This document shows positions 11,815 through 24,417 of a stretch of DNA of 64,000 nucleotides, in pieces. Every line of letters begins with the position of its first letter. The first letter of the stretch is position 1. The notes beneath the pieces were generated by a model, which was not told where the DNA came from, ran no database searches, and worked only from the letters and a program-made list of their open reading frames with translations. This stretch comes from Ophiura sarsii. Taxonomy: Eukaryota > Echinodermata > Ophiuroidea > Amphilepidida > Ophiuridae. The stretch spans positions 86,798,690 through 86,862,689 of the forward strand of contig CM069443.1 in NCBI GenBank assembly GCA_035610835.1, read 5' to 3'. The position numbers and the translations under genes are program-made.

Positions 11815-12567
11815 GGGAAAGAAGAAATTTACAAAAACCATAAATGCGCCCAAAATCAGTGTTAAAAACGAACTTTGTATTTTGAAAAACCCGCTCTACC
11901 AGGCCACACAGAGGAGAAATCATAGTTAGCCAACAATGCACTGTAACATTGTGACAAACCTAGGGTCTAATATGTCTTCACACACTCTTTACAATATTAG
12001 CACTTTCCCATCATCATGCCTTGCTGAACAATTGAAGGACCGCGCGAACTTTAAACATGTGTATCCATGCTGTGTGCATTAAAAACCATACAATCACAAG
12101 TTGATTAGCCGTATTATCACATTCAGTGAATGAATAGATCGAGGTTATGATACTGTTTGTAAGGGAACATATACAACTTGATACACATGTTATTTTGAGG
12201 CCATATTTTTAGACCGTGGTGCATTGTTTGCTGACTACAAATTCTCCTCTTAGACAACACGGAAACTGTGACGTCAGTCCGGGAATCTGACCGTATTGAC
12301 ACTTCAGTTCCTCCCGGAGTGACGTCACCAGAAAAGTCGCCCAAACCACTTAATGGTTCATTGCGTTTCTGGCGAGAGGCTTGAATTTGGTATACGGCCG
12401 AACGTATTTTATCCTTTTTTAAATATATTTATTCACATTTTATAAAAAATAACATGTGAAATGTTCTAACTAATATATTGTATAACTTTTAAAAATAAGT
12501 TTTATGAGCACGTCGCTGGACCTTTAAGGGTCCAAAATTGAGTTCAAGAAAAAGGATATTTGATTGC

Positions 12568-12626
12568 TATCAACTAGCTGAATTGGAATCCTCTATTATA
12601 GAGGATTTCGATTTAGCTAGTTGATA
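12568..12626. repeat. 59-bp near-perfect hairpin at the left edge of the 76-bp array
   Basis: TATCAACTAGCT ... AGCTAGTTGATA outer arms with an inner AATCCTCTAT/ATAGAGGATT stem. It starts TTGCTATCAAC, which recurs at the far end of the array (about 15479), suggesting it belongs to the same repeat system. Confidence 0.8.
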
Positions 12627-12642
12627 AGGTATATAAAAGGAA

Positions 12643-15529
12643 GCTCTTCTGTATATTTGGTGCTATCTACCTAAGATAGCAATATATAAACTTCTCTGTA
12701 CCTAAGATTGATATAGAAACTCAACTGTATATTTGGTGCTATCTACCTAAGATAGCAATAGGTGAACTTTTCTGTACCTAAGATTGAAATAGAAACTCAA
12801 CTGTATATTTGGTGCTATCTACCTAAGATAGCAATAGGTGAACTTTTCTGTACCTAAGATTGAAATAGAAACTCTACTGTATATTTAGTGCTATCTACCT
12901 AAGATAGCAATAGGTGAACTTCGCTGTACCTAAGATTGATATAGAAACTCTACTGTATATTTAGTGCTATCTACCTAAGATAGCAATAGATGAACTTCTC
13001 TGTACCTAAGATTGATATAGAAACTCTACTGTATATTTAGTGCTATCTACCTAAGATAGCAATAGATGAACTTCTCTGTACCTAAGATTGATATAGAAAC
13101 TCTACTGTATATTTAGTGCTATCTACCTAAGATAGCAATAAATGAACTTCTCTGTACCTAATATTGATATAGAAACTCTATTGTATATTTAGTGCTATCT
13201 ACCTAAGGTAGCAATATATGAACTTCTCTGTACCTAAGATTGATACAGAAACTCTACTGTATATTTAGTGCTATCTACCTAAGGTAGCAATATATGAACT
13301 TCTCTGTACCTAAGATTGATACAGAAACTCTACTGTATATTTAGTGCTATCTACCTAGGATAGCAATGTATGAACTTCTCTGTACCTAAGATTGATACAG
13401 AAACTCTACTGTATATTTAGTGCTATCTACCTAAGATAGCAATATATGAACTTCTCTGTACCTAATATTGATATAGAAACTCTATTGTATATTTAGTGCT
13501 ATCTACCTAAGGTAGCAATATATGAACTTCTCTGTACCTAAGATTGATACAGAAATCCTACTGTATATTTAGTGCTATCTACCTAGGATAGCAATGTATG
13601 AACTTCTCTGTACCTAATATTGATATAGAAACTCTATTGTATATTTAGTGCTATATACCTAAGGTAGCAATATATGAACTTCTCTGTACCTAAGATTGAT
13701 ACAGAAACTCTATTGTATATTTAGTGCTATCTACCTATAAGGTAGCAATATATGAACTTCTCTGTACCTAAGATTGATATAGAAACTCTACTGTATATGT
13801 AGTGCTATCTACCTAAGATAGCAATAGATGAACTTCTCTGTACCTAAGATTGATATAGAAACTCTACTGTATATTTAGTGCTATCTACCTAAGGTAGCAA
13901 TATATGAACTTCTCTGTACCTAAGATTGATACAGAAACTCTACTGTATATTTAGTGCTATCTACCTAAGATAGCAATAGATGAACTTCTCTGTACCTAAG
14001 ATTGATATAGAAACTCTACTGTATATTTAGTGCTATCTACCTAAGATAGCAATAAATGAACTTCTCTGTACCTAATATTGATATAGAAACTCTATTGTAT
14101 ATTTAGTGCTATCTACCTAAGGTAGCAATATATGAACTTCTCTGTACCTAAGATTGATACAGAAACTCTACTGTATATTTAGTGCTATCTACCTAAGATA
14201 GCAATATATGAACTTCTCTGTACCTAATATTGATATACAAACTCTTATTGTATATTTAGTGCTATCTACCTAAGGTAGCAATATATGAACTTCTCTGTAC
14301 CTAAGATTGATACAGAAATCCTACTGTATATTTAGTGCTATCTACCTAGGATAGCAATGTATGAACTTCTCTGTACCTAATATTGATATAGAAACTCTAT
14401 TGTATATTTAGTGCTATCTACCTAAGGTAGCAATAGATGAACTTCTCTGTACCTAAGATTGATACAGAAACTCTACTGTATATTTAGTGCTATCTACCTA
14501 AGGTAGCAATATATGAACTTCTCTGTACCTAAGATTGATACAGAAACTCTACTGTATATTTAGTGCTATCTACCTAAGATAGCAATGTATGAACTTCTCT
14601 GTACCTAATATTGATATAGAAACTCTATTGTATATTTAGTGCTATCTACCTAAGGTAGCAATATATGAACTTCTCTGTACCTCAGATTGATACAGAAACT
14701 CTACTGTATATTTAGTGATATCTACCTAAGATAGCAATATTTGAACTTCTCTGTACCTCAGATTGATACAGAAACTCTACTGTATATTTAGTTCTATCTA
14801 CCTAAGATAGCAATAGATGAACTTCTCTGTACCTAAGATTGATACAGAAACTCTACTGTATATTTAGTGCTATCTACCTAAGATAGCGATATATGAACTT
14901 CTCTGTACCTAATATTGATATACAAACTCTTATTGTATATTTAGTGCTATCTACCTAAGGTAGCAATTATATGAACTTCTCTGTACCTAAGATTGAAATA
15001 GAAACTGTACTGCATATGTAGTGCTATCTACCTAAGATAGCAATAGATGAACTTCTCTGTACCTAAGATTGATACAGAAACTCTACTGTATATTTAGTGA
15101 TATCTACCTAAGATAGCAATATTTGAACTTCTCTGTACCTCAGATTGATACAGAAACTCTACTGTATATTTAGTGCTATCTACCTAAGATAGCAATAGAT
15201 GAACTTCTCTGTACCTAAGATTGATACAGAAACTCTACTGTATATTTAGTGCTATCTACCTAAGATAGCGATATATGAACTTCTCTGTACCTAATATTGA
15301 TATACAAACTCTTATTGTATATTTAGTGCTATCTACCTAAGGTAGCAATTATATGAACTTCTCTGTACCTAAGATTGAAATAGAAACTGTACTGTATATG
15401 TAGTGCTATCTACCTAAGATAGCAATAGATGAACTTCTCTGTACCTAAGATTGATACAGAAACTCTACGGTATATTTATTGCTATCAACCTAAGATAGCA
15501 ATAGATGAATAGCAATAGATATACTTCTC
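12643..15529 (+). repeat. Minisatellite array, 76-bp unit, about 38 copies
   Basis: The unit contains CTGTACCTAAGATTGATA, GAAACTCTACTGTATATTTA and TGCTATCTACCTAAGATAGC. TGCTATCT-ACCTA-AGATAGCA is a perfect 8-bp stem with a 5-nt loop, present in nearly every unit. Common variants (AAGGTAGCA, TAGGATAGCA) keep pairing as U-G wobbles in a plus-strand RNA. No frame stays open, so it is not protein coding. Confidence 0.95.
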
Positions 15530-16244
15530 AATCATTATCTTAATTTGGGATGCAGTATTGGCAAATATAAGGTGTGTCATTACAAAAAATTGAATATAAA
15601 TAAGAAAATATATGCCATTTCTAAAATGTGCTTTCAACTCAACAGATTGGAAGAATATTGTCAAATTTAGGTTAGCGCGCTACACAATGATGGAGAAATT
15701 ATCTCAAAAATAGTTTGACGATGGTGGAAATTGCATGTACCGATGAGACTCTTCAAACAGACTCTGTCTGGTGGATTCTGAATGAATTCAAGACATCCAA
15801 ACCAACAGAAAATGAATAAACATGAAAAGTGGGTCAAATATCAAGTAAACACAAACTGTTGGGTTTTTTGCCTTACAAAATGAGAGCAAAAATGAAAGAA
15901 GCATGCACAGCACTTAGCTTCTTGCACAAAACATCTCTGAAACCAACATGTATTTCCTTTACCATTTTGAAAACCAGATGTTTTTTTCCTTGTTCTCTAT
16001 ATGTTGTTACGGGTTTCGTGCTAGGTCGCTATATGCAACAGCTGCCAGGAATCATATACAGTATAATAGAGTCTACATATATGTGACCAGTCACATCAAA
16101 ATGAAAAATAGAGATTTATTTCCATGCAAATGTGTATTTTGTAAGCTTTAAGTGACGCCCTACTTGATGTATTTGGTCAATCTATTCACATTTCTGTGAA
16201 ATATTTGGTGGAAATCCCTGTTTTTTTTCTTCTCATGCTTTACT
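15530..16244. other. No recognised feature
   Basis: AT-rich non-coding sequence to the C-tract. Overlapping short frames at 15829-16151 show no recognisable domain. Confidence 0.5.
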
Positions 16245-16270
16245 CCCCCCCCCCCCCCCCCCCCCCCCCC
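16245..16270 (+). repeat. Poly-C tract (26 bp)
   Basis: Uninterrupted run of C. Confidence 0.95.
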
Positions 16271-16324
16271 AGTGTCTAAAGATTAAGATGCATACCGCAG
16301 ACCTTGATATAAACTAACTATCAT

Positions 16325-16520
16325 TCAGAGCAGCTATGGTCTTTTTTGCACTACAATTGCTGTGTGAAAAGGGCACTATATGAGATTCTGCCGTGAGTTG
16401 TAATATATTTTAATAAATGCTGAGCAATTGGTATAAACTATAGTAACTCAGAGCAGCTATGGCAGATATGGTCTTTTCGCACTGATACCATACAAATGTG
16501 GCACTATAAAAGACTCTGTA
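16325..16520 (+). repeat. Direct duplication of about 120 bp
   Basis: CAGAGCAGCTATGG occurs at 16327 and about 16447. Each copy is followed by TGGTCTTTT..GCACT and then GGCACTATA..AGA.TCTG. Two diverged copies of the same unit. Confidence 0.65.
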
Positions 16521-16722
16521 CTACCATTTTTTCGCAAAAGTAGGTGAGTGTCAGTCTACATCTACAATGAACATATTGTATAATTTGTGTGTTGAGTGCC
16601 AGAAAGCTGTATGAGCAAAGTAATCACACTGTACTTATGACCTTTTTCACATTATACTCTCAGCTTTCATTTTTTTAGAACATCTTCATCTGCTGACTGC
16701 AGCTGTTAGTGCATCATAATAA

Positions 16723-17029
16723 GGCCAATTTTGTTTTTGTTATGTTGTCCTCCACAACTTTCAGAGAGGAGGGGCGGGCGGATTTTTTCTTCTTTTTTTA
16801 CTTCTTTTACCAGCGGAAGCTCAAAGTTCAGCCAACAAGAAGTTGACATCACTCTAAGAGTCGCACATATATGTTATAAACACTTTATTTAATATTCAAT
16901 GCCCTTTAAACTGTTAAAAAAGAAAAATCTGAAGAAAAAGAAAAACTGAAAAAATCTGGAAATAAATCGGAGCGGCCCTAAATCTGACGAGCGAGCGGTC
17001 GAGGACAACATAACAATTTGTTTTTTGCC
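16723..17029. mobile_element. Harbinger-like MITE with TAA target duplication
   Basis: TAA at 16720-16722 and 17030-17032. Ends GGCCAATTTTG ... TTGTTATGTTGTCCTC / GAGGACAACATAACAA ... TTTTTTGCC; the 16-bp TTGTTATGTTGTCCTC pair is perfect. The 3-bp TAA duplication and GGC ends fit PIF/Harbinger. The right half (GGAGCGGCCCTAAATCTGACG) recurs at about 51995. The frame inside is poly-A/T driven. Confidence 0.8.
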
Positions 17030-17032
17030 TAA

Positions 17033-18040
17033 CAATGCACTGGGTAACGGAGACCTTGCACTCCGGTGATGTATCATATCTTTTTTATCCTGAAAGCAAA
17101 TGAACACAACCTTAAGGGTATATATTCCAGTTATGGGTATGATTTGCCAAGTAACATCCTTGTTAAGGCAACGTTAAAACCCACGGGCCCGAACGACCCA
17201 TTTGTGCAAAATATTCACTTAGCCGGATAATTTCAAAGGATTTAGCATTTTGTGGACAGCTCCCAAAATGGGTTCTTTTTATTAATACAGGCATAACTCT
17301 TGATAGCAAGGATCAATTTCAGTGATTCTTTTTTTCTCCATAGGAACTGAAGGATATAGGCCTATGCCCTTTAAGATACATGCTTCATTGGTTTGTCAAA
17401 TTTGTTTGGTCTATTTGTGACATTCCTGTACAACTTCTTTTGGACTCACTGTATTTGAGATCCTTTTGATTACATTTTTTTTTTACAACGTAAAAAAATG
17501 TGGTGGTTTTATTTACATTGTTGAAAATGCTCCAAAATTGTTACACACCCCCCACCCCAATAAAAAACAACAACATCCGACAGACCGACCCTACCTGAGA
17601 GTTCCATTTACACACTGAACAGGGATTGTTTTTGTCATTCCATACAGGGGAGAGGGGGGGGGGGGGGGTGGTTATGGGTAAGAGTCCATAATGTGGTAGT
17701 ATCTGAGTGTGCATTAACACATATGCTAACAAGTGGTGGCCCCAGGTTTAGCGAGTAAATCTATCTGCGGTATGCAACAAAGTTGAAGAAACATAAAATA
17801 GCAAAGCACTGATTATGTTGTATTCACCTTTAGTATGAACCGTTCGTTCGCCTTTTAGTATCATTCAGCTTTTAGTCCAATTTGTCTGCCAAATGTAATA
17901 ACGTTATAAATGCATAGTTTTAACAATACACTTATGGCCTTCTTCTTGCACTCATTGTGGCATTCTTCTCTCAGCCAAGCTTTAAATCTTTTTATTCAAG
18001 CTGGGTTTTGTTAAACTAATTTGTCTACTATACAAGTACA
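17033..18040. other. No recognised feature except a short G-tract
   Basis: AT-rich, non-coding. A G-rich tract sits at about 17654-17669 and creates a false proline-rich frame. Confidence 0.5.
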
Positions 18041-18366
18041 AACCTCTGGCGCTCAGGTTTTTCATATAAAACAATACTTTATTGATTCCTCACAGACCTG
18101 CAATCCATCAATCCACCTTTAAAGCAATCGCACATAATTGAAACAGCAGAACGTAAACACGCGTCCTCTACAAGAAAGCCGTAACTGCACAAAAAATAAC
18201 AAAACATATACCTCCTTCTAGCGCTCAGGTGTCATGCTACTCAACATTACATCCTATACCGTCTTCATTATTGGCAGACCTTCAACAATCCATCCATCCA
18301 CCTTTGAGAGGAAGGCCATTGATACTCTCCCTGAATGAAAGGCAAAACATAAACACACGTCGACAC
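18041..18366 (+). repeat. Two tandem copies of a unit of about 170 bp
   Basis: GGCGCTCAGGT (about 18048) and AGCGCTCAGGT (about 18219) start two diverged copies. Each continues through GCAGACCT/ACAGACCT, CAATCCATC..TCCACCTTT and GTAAACACGCGTC / ATAAACACACGTC. Confidence 0.65.
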
Positions 18367-19316
18367 GATTCATTCTTTTTTAACACCGCCTATCGCGAGA
18401 TATATCCGGCATGAGTTCCTAAATATCATCATTGTATACAATACATAAATGTTTTAGCATTCAACGCCATCAGCGTATTCTCATCTCATCATACACGTAG
18501 GGGGGTCATATGCACCAACAAACGATGCCGTCAGCCATCTTTTTTTCTTTTAATACATATTTTCACCAGCGAATCACCTGCTTATAATGTTAAAACAAAT
18601 AAAATGCCCACTAAATCCAAAACAATGTTGTTCTCACCATGGCTCTGTGTGTCAACCAGTCTCCCTATCGTTCATTAGGACCCTTGTTGTGTGCTTGGTA
18701 TAGCCGTGAGGTTCGAGATAAATAATACACAATAGAGCCTCGGAGCGGCGGAGGTGTTTTAATCAGAAGGAAGCCATGGCCTTTTGAAGCTGATATTGTA
18801 TAACAAGCAGTGGAGTTTTCTTTTTAATATAAGAGGAATTCAGAATGGTATGGCTAAAAGTAGACGGTGAGATCAAGTAGCATATAGCATGATTAAAATT
18901 GAAATAAATACACCAAGATGTGATCATGGAATCTTCATAGAGAAAACCTCATCATATTTTGCAATTTTGAAATGTTTTACCAGTCAAAATTGAAATTCTT
19001 TGGGAAAAATTACATGAATCTTTAAAGACTTTTTGTTTTAATTTAGTGTAACATTTTGTATTTTTTCCAAATTTTTGAACCACTGGTCAGTATTTGATTT
19101 TAGAACAAATATGTTGACATCTGTATTTTGTATTTTATAATAATACAACATACAGACCACAGCAGCCTCAGTGTTTATCCCATAATACTACAAAAATATA
19201 TATAATAGATAGCTTTTCTTTTGTTCCGATCCAGTGAGGTAAACTATGAACGCTGCATGGTGTACAAAAGTATGCTATGAAAAATAGCCATATATAATGA
19301 TATAGTTTGGTTGAGG
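18367..19316. other. No recognised feature
   Basis: AT-rich, non-coding. No domain or repeat partner seen. Confidence 0.5.
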
Positions 19317-19388
19317 AATTGAACCCGGGATTCCTGCTTGGGAGCGCTAGAGCGTGGCCACCATGCTACACTAGACTAACTATTTTGG
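19317..19388 (-). repeat. tRNA-like sequence (SINE head candidate)
   Basis: On the minus strand GTAGCATGGTGGCCACGCTC is an A-box-like D-arm and CCCGGGTTCAATTCC contains a near-consensus B box (GGTTCAATTCC). Spacing is as in tRNA. The acceptor stem does not pair well, so a tRNA-derived SINE head or pseudogene is likelier than a working tRNA gene. Confidence 0.5.
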
Positions 19389-20473
19389 CATGCCGTTGAT
19401 AAAGATATATTTAGTAGTATGGAGTTATTCAAGCATCACATTTCTTATGTGTTGCTGATCCCCATGCTTCTTTCAAAATTAAAACAATGAAGTGATTAGT
19501 ATTTTAAACAATGGGAATTGTTCATTAGGACTCTAGCTTCTTGTGGGTGCTGTTCAATCTCTAATCGCTTCAGTATTACGTGCACTAGGGCTATGAGAAT
19601 TGAGCATAAAATGTCGCAAGCTGTATGGTCGTTCCATGTTCAAAATGGTTACAGGCCCAACCGCCAAATACTATGCGATGCGGGAAGATCATCGATCAAG
19701 GCTGCTGTGCATATAGACAAAGGACAGCAATATGCATGTCGAATACACACAAATCAGTTAACTTTGTATAGAATCAAATAAGATATGTGACGTGATTAGG
19801 CGGAATGACTCGGATGTCAGAAATATGGATTTTGAGTTATAAGTAAAAAAGAAGTGACAAATTCTTATGTTTTACTCTGTTTTCTCAGTTGGTTAATTGT
19901 GTGTAACTTAAAAACAAGAAGTTCGATTTTTAATGGAGTATGAACCATACTGTAGCATATTTGACTATTTTTAAATGATGGACAAATATCAAAATTTAAT
20001 TTAAAACTGCCGACATGTGACTCATTTCACTCGATCACGTCACATATGTTGTTCTACATCACAGGTATATTTTTGACATATAAAATTCAAATTACAGTGT
20101 CAAATATCTCTTCAGTACACACTAGCTGAAACACATCAGCATTAGAAAATTGCTTTTATGCTGTAACAATCTTTCCGCGTTACATGGTCTGGACATCTGA
20201 TATCCGTGGATAATGCATCAAAGAGATTCTTTTCCAAATGACTTTCAGAAAGTTTATCAGCAAAATACAACATCAAAGTGAGCTTTTATATAATGGTATC
20301 TGGCCCCCTGTACTTAATCAATGAGACTTCCGATCACAAAACCCATTCCCAAACTATTCAATTTGTACTTGTTATCTGATTAAATATAGACTAAACCGTT
20401 TGTTTTTGTTTGTTTTTTCAAGCAAACTTAAAGTCACTTAACCCACTTTTTGTAAGTCATCCGTGCATAATCC
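19389..20473. other. No recognised feature
   Basis: AT-rich, non-coding. An open frame at 19518-19781 has no recognisable domain. Confidence 0.45.
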
Positions 20474-20709
20474 TATAGTTTGATCAGTTCCAATTTGGCG
20501 AGAAATATTCGGTTTTTATCTCTCCGTGCGCAAAAGTAATCCAAGCATACGAACGCGATTATGGCCACACGCATACGGTTTTGGCCGCATGCACGTGTCA
20601 CGCATATATAATGCACAGTACGCTTGTTGCCTTCATGCGCGCCCGCATCCTTCAGTAACATTCGCTGCTGTTAGGTGGCTTCGCCAATTTGGAATTGATC
20701 AAACTATAG
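20474..20709 (-). mobile_element. MITE, TATAGTTTGATCAGTTCC family, copy 2 (inverted)
   Basis: Ends CTATAGTTTGATCAGTTCCA / complement CTATAGTTTGATCAATTCCA. The interior is the reverse complement of copy 1, with CGGTTTTTATCTCTCCG at the left end and CGCATGCGGCC-like sequence inside. Confidence 0.8.
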
Positions 20710-21761
20710 CGTAATTTTGTCTCAACAATAATTAATCCAGGATAATAAGACGGGCTATAGTCTCTGTGGGGTTTAACAATAAATTACACTCCGTCGCTCT
20801 ATAACAAGATTTCAAACATTAAAGGAACATTATTGCATGAGAAAGGAAAATATGTTTTTAAAACGTCTACCGTCACCCTGTTTTTCCACCAAATACCCAT
20901 CGAGGTTGAGGGGTTCACAATTTTTACATGTTGGCCTATTCCATTTTTTTAATTTTATAGACAGCACATCTACGCCTACAATAAAAGCGAAATACTATTG
21001 TATTGAATTTGTTCTTCTTACCTTGAATTTTAAATGGATTGTTCACACAGTCTTAAAGTGTTAGTTGTCGTTGCATCCACAAGCTTGTCACAGAACACCT
21101 TTGAACAATATGATGCACGATAACGTAGCTTTTCACATTTCTGGTTAATGGAATGACTCATTTTCGGAAAATCAGTGGGATATATTTTGCTGAATTTTTT
21201 TATCTTTTGAAATATTTCTTGTAGATTTCTGCTATCTGCTTTTTCATTTGATAAATATATCTCTTCCAAATTCTATAGTCCAAAATTGGCTGAAAATAGA
21301 TACAAATGTAAAAAAACTTGATTTCTGAAAATAACTTTAAAAATAGCATCTCTGATACAAAAATGTTCTTTGGTTTATAACTTGCATTTGATTGTGAAAG
21401 AAAACAACTTGATTTCAGGACTGAATAACTTGAAAAGTGGCATCTCTGTAACCTTTTCCAAGTAGTAACTTGCACATTGTAATTGCATTGCATTCACTTC
21501 TCAATTACCTTATTACATGCGAAAATCTAATCTGTATATCTCCATAATAGCAATCAATATAAATATGTTAGTAACTCAAGTACCACATCAAATCCTCTAT
21601 AATGTACTCCAGCAAAGTATATAAATGTGCACATAAGAAGAGTAACCGATTCAGCATGCAAAGACAAGTGCAAATGTAATCATAACGTAAGCTCTTACTT
21701 TACAAAGTGTTTTTAAATGTTGTGTATTTCATACGCGAACTGCATGTTACATCAACATACA
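20710..21761. other. No recognised feature
   Basis: AT-rich, non-coding. Minus-strand frames here (21030-21493) lack recognisable domains. Confidence 0.45.
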
Positions 21762-22484
21762 GGGTGGTCCAGGAAAATGTATATACATAGGGGTAGGCAA
21801 AAAACGAGATTGCATTTTCCTTCCAGTAGGCAAAACACATGATTGCGTCTTTTCCCTACCCTATATTTATACCGTGTTTGGTACATTATACCTGCATATC
21901 ATTACATTTACATTTCAAATTGAGCTTTGTGCTAAACATGGTCAATGATTTTATGAGTTTTAAAGGAGCATTGACAGATACGTATGGGAGTGTGCCCTTA
22001 ATTTTCCTGGAAATTGAGTTTTTTGCACCAAAGTAATACTTAGGACCATCTGAAACCGTTTACAACCGTTTACCTTAATTCACAGTAATTATCATGAAAT
22101 ATTTCACAATTTGGTAATTTCGATGTAGATCACATTGAAATTATCACCAGAATGTCTATCTAGAGCCATCACTTCAACCCTTTCCTATGAAATATTACGT
22201 TTCAGGGTTCTATTATACCTTATCTATTGAAATTATTTATTTTCTTCAAATTTTAAGTTTTATTGCCAATCTCTCCGTGCCCTTTAAAGAAAGTAAATGT
22301 GGTCAAACTTAGAATCTGCCATTTTACAAAAGAAACGTCAGATTTTTAAAGTTCAAAATTCCCAAGAAAGCTAAATAAATGTCAATGTTAGGCTCATAAG
22401 CACTCTGACCAATAACAATGGTACTCACGGCTAAATAATTGCATTTTTCCTGGTACAAATCTTTCTGAGACACCCTGTATCATA
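21762..22484. mobile_element. TIR element with TACAGGGTG ends, holding a nested MITE
   Basis: Left end ATACAGGGTGGTCCAGGAAAA, right end complement ATACAGGGTGTCTCAGAAAG. CCAGGAAAAATG is also mirrored near the right end. The nested MITE is listed next. TACAGGGTG is also seen at 7554 as a lone end (ATACAGGGTGGCCCAGAATG). Confidence 0.55.
21958..22288 (+). mobile_element. Nested MITE, TTTAAAGGAGCA family, copy 1
   Basis: Starts TTTAAAGGAGCATTGACAG and ends CTCCGTGCCCTTTAAA. Its body (TTTTTTGCACCAAAGTAAT, CTGAAACCGTTTAC, TTGGTAATTTCGATGTAGAT) is closely matched at 60100-60456. Confidence 0.7.
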
Positions 22485-24092
22485 CCAATTGTACACAGGT
22501 GTTTCGCAATGAGACAATATAAGAGTAAGAATGTGAAATTATCAAGTCGCTAAACAATCCCTCCGGTATAACTTTTGCAATCATATTTCCACTTGTGCAC
22601 GGAAACATATTTTCTTATATCGTATAATTCATGGGTGAACGCTCTCTACAGCGGTATCAACTTAAATGGTAGACTCTGCCTTTAATTATTCAATTCTTTC
22701 CACAATAGCCTGGAGCCAGTATTTCTTATTATAAAGGGTTGTTAAACTAATTATAAGAGACGGTAAAATTGATGGGATCTTGTTAACATAAGACACGTCC
22801 GCACAGAGGACTTTTTGCTTTAGAAGCAATGCGATTTGCGAGCAAAAAATGTGTTATGTGAAATGTCTCAAAGATTTCAATCCCAATATTTGTTCCCAAA
22901 TTTATTCCCAGGAAATCCAGAGGGAATTACATATTCCGAGTCCCAAGTGGTGCTTGAGTGTTGAGCACGGAGTGAACGATACATTTTGCGCTCCTCAAGT
23001 CCTGAGCTTTGGTGAAACGTAAAAGAATGATTGCGGTCTGATAATGATACGCGCCACGGTTGAGAGGGTACCGATTCCATTTGTAGCACCAGCACTGACT
23101 CCAGATCAGGGATTATGAAACTTGAGAATTCTAGGCTCACACTTTGGGATTGACTTAGCAATTACAATTCTCAAGCAAGCGGATCGTTGAGAATCCAAGG
23201 ACCGTTTAGGTAAAAGTTCTTTATATTTGCAATAAAAGTTATTAGTGAGCTGAATTTTTCAGTCTGGCATCTGATTAGAAAAAAACATCTGGTAACATTT
23301 TTGTTGATGAACATTTTTGCCTGTTTTAAACCTACAAAACTGCTGGTTCTAGAAGAAGAAAAAAATTTCACCAAATGTTTGCAAATGTTTCAAGAATTGC
23401 AGCAACAAAAATTCCAAGAAAATTAGGGGAAAAAAGTGGGAAAAGTACACAAACAACGCTCACCCAACAAGAAAGCAATATTCTGTTAAAAATGCCTTTC
23501 ATATAAATTATGTTCAATCCAAACATTGCTTCAGCCTGAGAGGTGCTCGAGTCCTTTGATATTATATCATTACATAGCACAAGTATAAACAGACCCAACA
23601 ACAACAAGTATATTCTTGTAGACGTGGATTCTATTTCTTCTCTAATAATTAATTTGAATTTTTAATGTTCCAGTCCCTGCTATGTTTTAAACATTTAGGA
23701 TTTATACATCATATTTGCATCTTGTACATCACAAGGGGATTAATAAAATCCTATGGGAATAATTGGCAGTCATGCCAAGTCTATCAATAAGTAGCCCAAT
23801 TGGGCTACCTTTTGAAGATTGCATCAAGGTCTATAATACTCCATTCAACTTGATAAGGAAATGTAACCTCAGTATGTTTTTTCTAGTGACGGAGGCAGTA
23901 TACGTGGCAATGTCAGAATTTCTCTTTGATCGTGTGAGTACAAGTGTCAGAATAATGCATTTTAAGTTCAGGTGTCCTGGTGGAAATATGCTCTAACACC
24001 ACTGCACAGAGATGGATGTTGAAAATAAATAATTGTAACTTTTGGAGAAGTGAGTATAAAAACTACATTTTGCAAAGTGGCTATTTTGTCCA
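22485..24092. other. No recognised feature
   Basis: Short frames on both strands (one of 94 codons at 22877-23161, minus) without any domain, splice or repeat support. The palindrome TAGCCCAATTGGGCTA at 23791-23806 anticipates the 22-bp repeat at 24418. Confidence 0.45.
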
Positions 24093-24095
24093 TTA

Positions 24096-24379
24096 GGCGA
24101 GGGGGGGGGGATCCCTGTTTTACAGACCTGACCGACCCACTTTTTACATATTCACGAATTTATTTTAGATTTTTTTTTCTCAAATCATGTAAAATCAGCC
24201 GTTTTTTGGCCGAAAATGAGGCGACATTTTTTTCTCACTTTCACACATTTAAAAAAAAAATCCTGATTTTGCAGATTTTGGTGACATTTTAAGTTTAAAA
24301 AAACGAAGAAAAAAACCAACTGACCGACCCTATTTAACAGGTCCATCCGCCTATAAAACAGGGTGGTTTTTTTATCGCC
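24096..24379 (-). mobile_element. Harbinger-like MITE with TTA target duplication
   Basis: TTA at 24093-24095 and 24380-24382. Ends GGCGAGG...CCCTGTTTTA / complement GGCGATAAAA...CCCTGTTTTA. Interior has GACCGACCC (complement GGGTCGGTC) and poly-A/T tracts. Related copies at 48655, 48921 and 62757. Confidence 0.8.
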
Positions 24380-24417
24380 TTATTGTTCCATTGATAAAAA
24401 AACTAATAAAAAATGAT

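Larger units (their letters stand above)
11109..12527. mobile_element. 1.4-kb TIR element carrying two tRNA-like units
   Basis: Ends TTAAAGGTCCACCGA / complement TTAAAGGTCCAGCGA, with TTAA at each tip. Non-coding. It contains two near-identical units (11201-11480 and 11534-11814). Two TGACGTCA-like sites (about 12270 and 12320) lie in its right half. The frames in the tandem units are not genes. Confidence 0.55.

Noticed and set aside
11189..11815. Two similar proteins (LTLPPTF..F..TRK type)
   Set aside because: They are translations of two copies of the tRNA-like element, out of any known domain.
12643..15529. CRISPR array
   Set aside because: The repeats are contiguous 76-bp units without unique spacers, and the genome is animal.
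19317..19388. Functional tRNA gene
   Set aside because: A and B boxes are present, but the acceptor stem does not pair convincingly; it is more likely a SINE head.
22877..23161. 94-codon minus-strand frame
   Set aside because: No domain, splice sites or repeat support. Length is within chance expectation for this amount of sequence.
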